Assembly (NCBI RefSeq): GCF_009915765.1
Contig: NZ_JAABLQ010000001.1
Coordinates: forward strand, 2,232,001 to 2,296,000
Length of the DNA stretch: 64,000 nt
DNA from: Pannonibacter sp. XCT-53
Lineage (GTDB): Bacteria > Pseudomonadota > Alphaproteobacteria > Rhizobiales > Stappiaceae
Reading direction: 5' to 3'
The notes under the pieces are model-generated. The model saw nothing but the letters and a program-made list of their open reading frames with translations. It was not told the origin of the DNA and did not search any database. A program made the translations under genes and the position numbers. This document shows positions 62,530 through 64,000 of this stretch, one piece after another (within the stretch, counting starts at the first letter, position 1; the number at the start of each line of letters is the position of its first letter).

Positions 62530-62569
62530 CCCTCCCGGAGTGCCGAAGGGCGCCGGGAGGGACTTTTTG
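62530..62569 (+). terminator. Attenuator-like hairpin after binding-protein gene
   Basis: CCCTCCCGG (62530-62538) pairs with CCGGGAGGG (62553-62561), then ACTTTTTG. It lies between the binding-protein stop and the ATPase start, so only part of the transcripts may continue. Confidence 0.8.
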
Positions 62570-62597
62570 AAGTCAAGAAGATCCGACCGGAGGGGCA

Positions 62598-63389
62598 GTG
62601 ACCGGATTTGTCGATTTGCGCGGCGTGCGGCTCACCTATGGCGGCACGGCGGACGGAACCCTCGCCCTCGATGGCCTGACGATGGCCGTCAACAAGGGCG
62701 AATTCGCTGCCGTGGTCGGCCCGTCCGGCTGTGGCAAGTCCACCCTGATGAAGCTGGCGACAGGGCTGATGCGCCCCCAGGCCGGCACCGTCGAGGTGGC
62801 GGGCAAGGAAGTGGCCGGCCCGGTGTCCATCGCCGGCATGGCGTTCCAGAACCCCTCCATGCTGCCCTGGCGCACGACGCTCGACAACGTCATGCTGCCG
62901 CTCGAGATCGTTCAGCCGCATCGCAGCCGCCTGAAGCGCGAGCGCGAGGCCTATCTGAAGAAGGCGGAAGACCTTCTCGCCCTGGTCGGGCTCAGGGGCT
63001 TTGGCCAGAAATTCCCCTGGCAGCTCTCCGGCGGCATGCAGCAGCGCGCCAACCTCTGCCGCGCCCTGGTGCATGACCCGGCCCTCCTGATGCTGGACGA
63101 GCCCTTCGGCGCGCTCGATGCCTTCACCCGCGAGGAACTGTGGCAGGTCATGCGGGACCTGCATGCGGAGAAGGGCTTCACCACCATCCTCGTCACCCAT
63201 GACCTGCGCGAAGCCGTCTATCTCGCCGACCGCATCTTCGTCATGAGCGCCCGGCCCGGCAAGGTGATCATGGAGCGCAAGATCGACTTTCCCCGCCCGC
63301 GCCCCATCGACCTGACCTATGAGGCGGGCTTCAACGACATCGTGCACGAGCTGCGTGGGTACATTGCCGAAGCGAGGGCTGCCGCATGA
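62598..63389 (+). CDS. ABC transporter ATPase (SsuB/TauB-type)
   Basis: A 263-residue ATPase with Walker A GPSGCGKST (near residues 41-49), the signature LSGGMQQRANLCRAL and Walker B LLMLDEPFGALDAF, all typical of the nitrate/sulfonate group. The GTG start has GGAGGGG two bases upstream. It overlaps the permease start (ATGA). Substrate follows the binding protein and is unknown. Confidence 0.93.
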   Translation: MTGFVDLRGVRLTYGGTADGTLALDGLTMAVNKGEFAAVVGPSGCGKSTLMKLATGLMRPQAGTVEVAGKEVAGPVSIAGMAFQNPSMLPWRTTLDNVMLPLEIVQPHRSRLKREREAYLKKAEDLLALVGLRGFGQKFPWQLSGGMQQRANLCRALVHDPALLMLDEPFGALDAFTREELWQVMRDLHAEKGFTTILVTHDLREAVYLADRIFVMSARPGKVIMERKIDFPRPRPIDLTYEAGFNDIVHELRGYIAEARAAA

Positions 63390-64000
63390 ACGACCGCTGG
63401 ATCAAGGCTGCCCCGTTCCTGTGGACGTTCGGCCTCTTTGCGGGCTGGGAGCTGGCCGTCGCCGCGCTGCGCCTGCCGGTGTTCATCCTGCCGGCCCCGT
63501 CCGACATTCTCGCAGCCACATACCAGTACTGGCCGGCGATCTGGAAGAACGCGGTGCAGACGCTCTTCACCACCGTCCTCGGCTTTGCCATGGCGGTCGC
63601 CGGCGGCCTGCTGCTGGGTCTGGCCGTCGGCTGGAGCCGGGCGATCTACGCCGGGCTCTATCCGCTGATGATCGGCTTCAACTCGGTGCCGAAGGTGGCC
63701 GTGGTGCCGATCCTCGTCATCTGGTTCGGCATCGGCACCGTCCCGGCCGTGCTCACGGCCTTCCTGATCGCCTTCTTCCCGATCGTGGTGAATGTGGCCA
63801 CCGGCCTTGCCACCATCGAGCCGGAAATGGAGGACGTGCTGCGGGCGCTGGGGGCCCGGAAGCTCGACATCATGCTCAAGGTCGGCATTCCCCGCTCGAT
63901 GCCCTATTTCTTCGGCTCGCTGAAGATCGCCATCACGCTGGCCTTCGTCGGCTCGGTGATCTCCGAGACCGTCGCCGCCAACTCCGGCCTCGGCCACATG
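63386..64000 (+). CDS. ABC transporter permease (SsuC/TauC-type), cut by window end
   Basis: The first 205 residues of an inner-membrane permease. Five hydrophobic helices are visible, and the EAA loop (MEDVLRALGARKLDIMLKVGIPRSMPYFFGSLK) lies near residues 150-185. The start codon overlaps the ATPase stop. The reading frame is open at the right edge of the window, so the C-terminus is missing. It completes the binding-protein/ATPase/permease importer. Confidence 0.93.
   Translation, partial: MNDRWIKAAPFLWTFGLFAGWELAVAALRLPVFILPAPSDILAATYQYWPAIWKNAVQTLFTTVLGFAMAVAGGLLLGLAVGWSRAIYAGLYPLMIGFNSVPKVAVVPILVIWFGIGTVPAVLTAFLIAFFPIVVNVATGLATIEPEMEDVLRALGARKLDIMLKVGIPRSMPYFFGSLKIAITLAFVGSVISETVAANSGLGHM

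Overview
The window is high-GC, dense, bacterial chromosomal DNA. Gene content (ExoP/ExoY-type exopolysaccharide genes, a homogentisate cluster, many methyl-accepting chemotaxis proteins, a 2-aminoethylphosphonate locus, Yej/Opp-type peptide transport with a double-domain ATPase) and the small intergenic palindromic repeats point to an alphaproteobacterium, most likely of the Hyphomicrobiales (Rhizobium/Stappia-like). The lineage is an inference; no rRNA or marker set is present.

Layout. 1-0.7 kb: no convincing gene. 0.7-8.7 kb: an exported small protein, then an exopolysaccharide locus (membrane protein, Wzy/O-antigen-ligase-like polymerase, PPP-type phosphatase, ExoP/Wzc-like tyrosine autokinase, ExoY-like glycosyl carrier transferase) with a cysQ-like phosphatase on the opposite strand. 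8.7-11.2 kb: gene-poor, with two small membrane proteins and tRNA-Gln(TTG) and tRNA-Pro(CGG). 11.2-16.2 kb: two convergent chemoreceptors flanking an exported acidic protein. 16.5-23.2 kb: minus-strand aromatic catabolism (homogentisate dioxygenase, fumarylacetoacetate hydrolase, an exported protein, an MBL-fold protein; then a flavoprotein hydroxylase, a 68-residue partner and a VOC protein). A similar operator-like dyad precedes both transcription units. 23.3-30.7 kb: chemoreceptor, HerA-like ATPase, malonyl-CoA synthetase, HlyIII-family protein, L,D-transpeptidase. 31-38.9 kb: dipeptidase, GntR regulator and a four-gene oligopeptide ABC operon; between the regulator and the operon lies a 250-bp MITE-like insertion with 14-bp terminal inverted repeats inside a duplicated terminator. 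39-53 kb: ABC-F ATPase, rRNA-modifying enzymes, DUF2157/GDYXXLXY membrane pair, a fourth chemoreceptor, prfC, LysR regulator with divergent methyltransferase, a solo ParA, a secreted alpha/beta hydrolase. 53.1-61.2 kb: a divergent organophosphonate locus. 61.5-64 kb: an NMT1/THI5-type ABC importer cut by the window end.

The most interesting system is the phosphonate locus. A binding-protein transporter (phnSUVT type) is read leftwards. Rightwards run an FAD amine oxidase, phosphonoacetaldehyde hydrolase (phnX) and a formylglycine-type phosphonate monoester hydrolase. No transaminase phnW is present in the window. This is consistent with a route in which phosphonate esters are cleaved, the released (N-methyl)aminoethylphosphonate is oxidised directly to phosphonoacetaldehyde, and PhnX releases phosphate. 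The 510-bp divergent control region carries phased GTCAT/GTCAC repeats. Other notable points are the insertion element, the paired homogentisate operators, hairpins placed after solute-binding-protein genes, and several 12-15-bp tandem repeat tracts in gaps.
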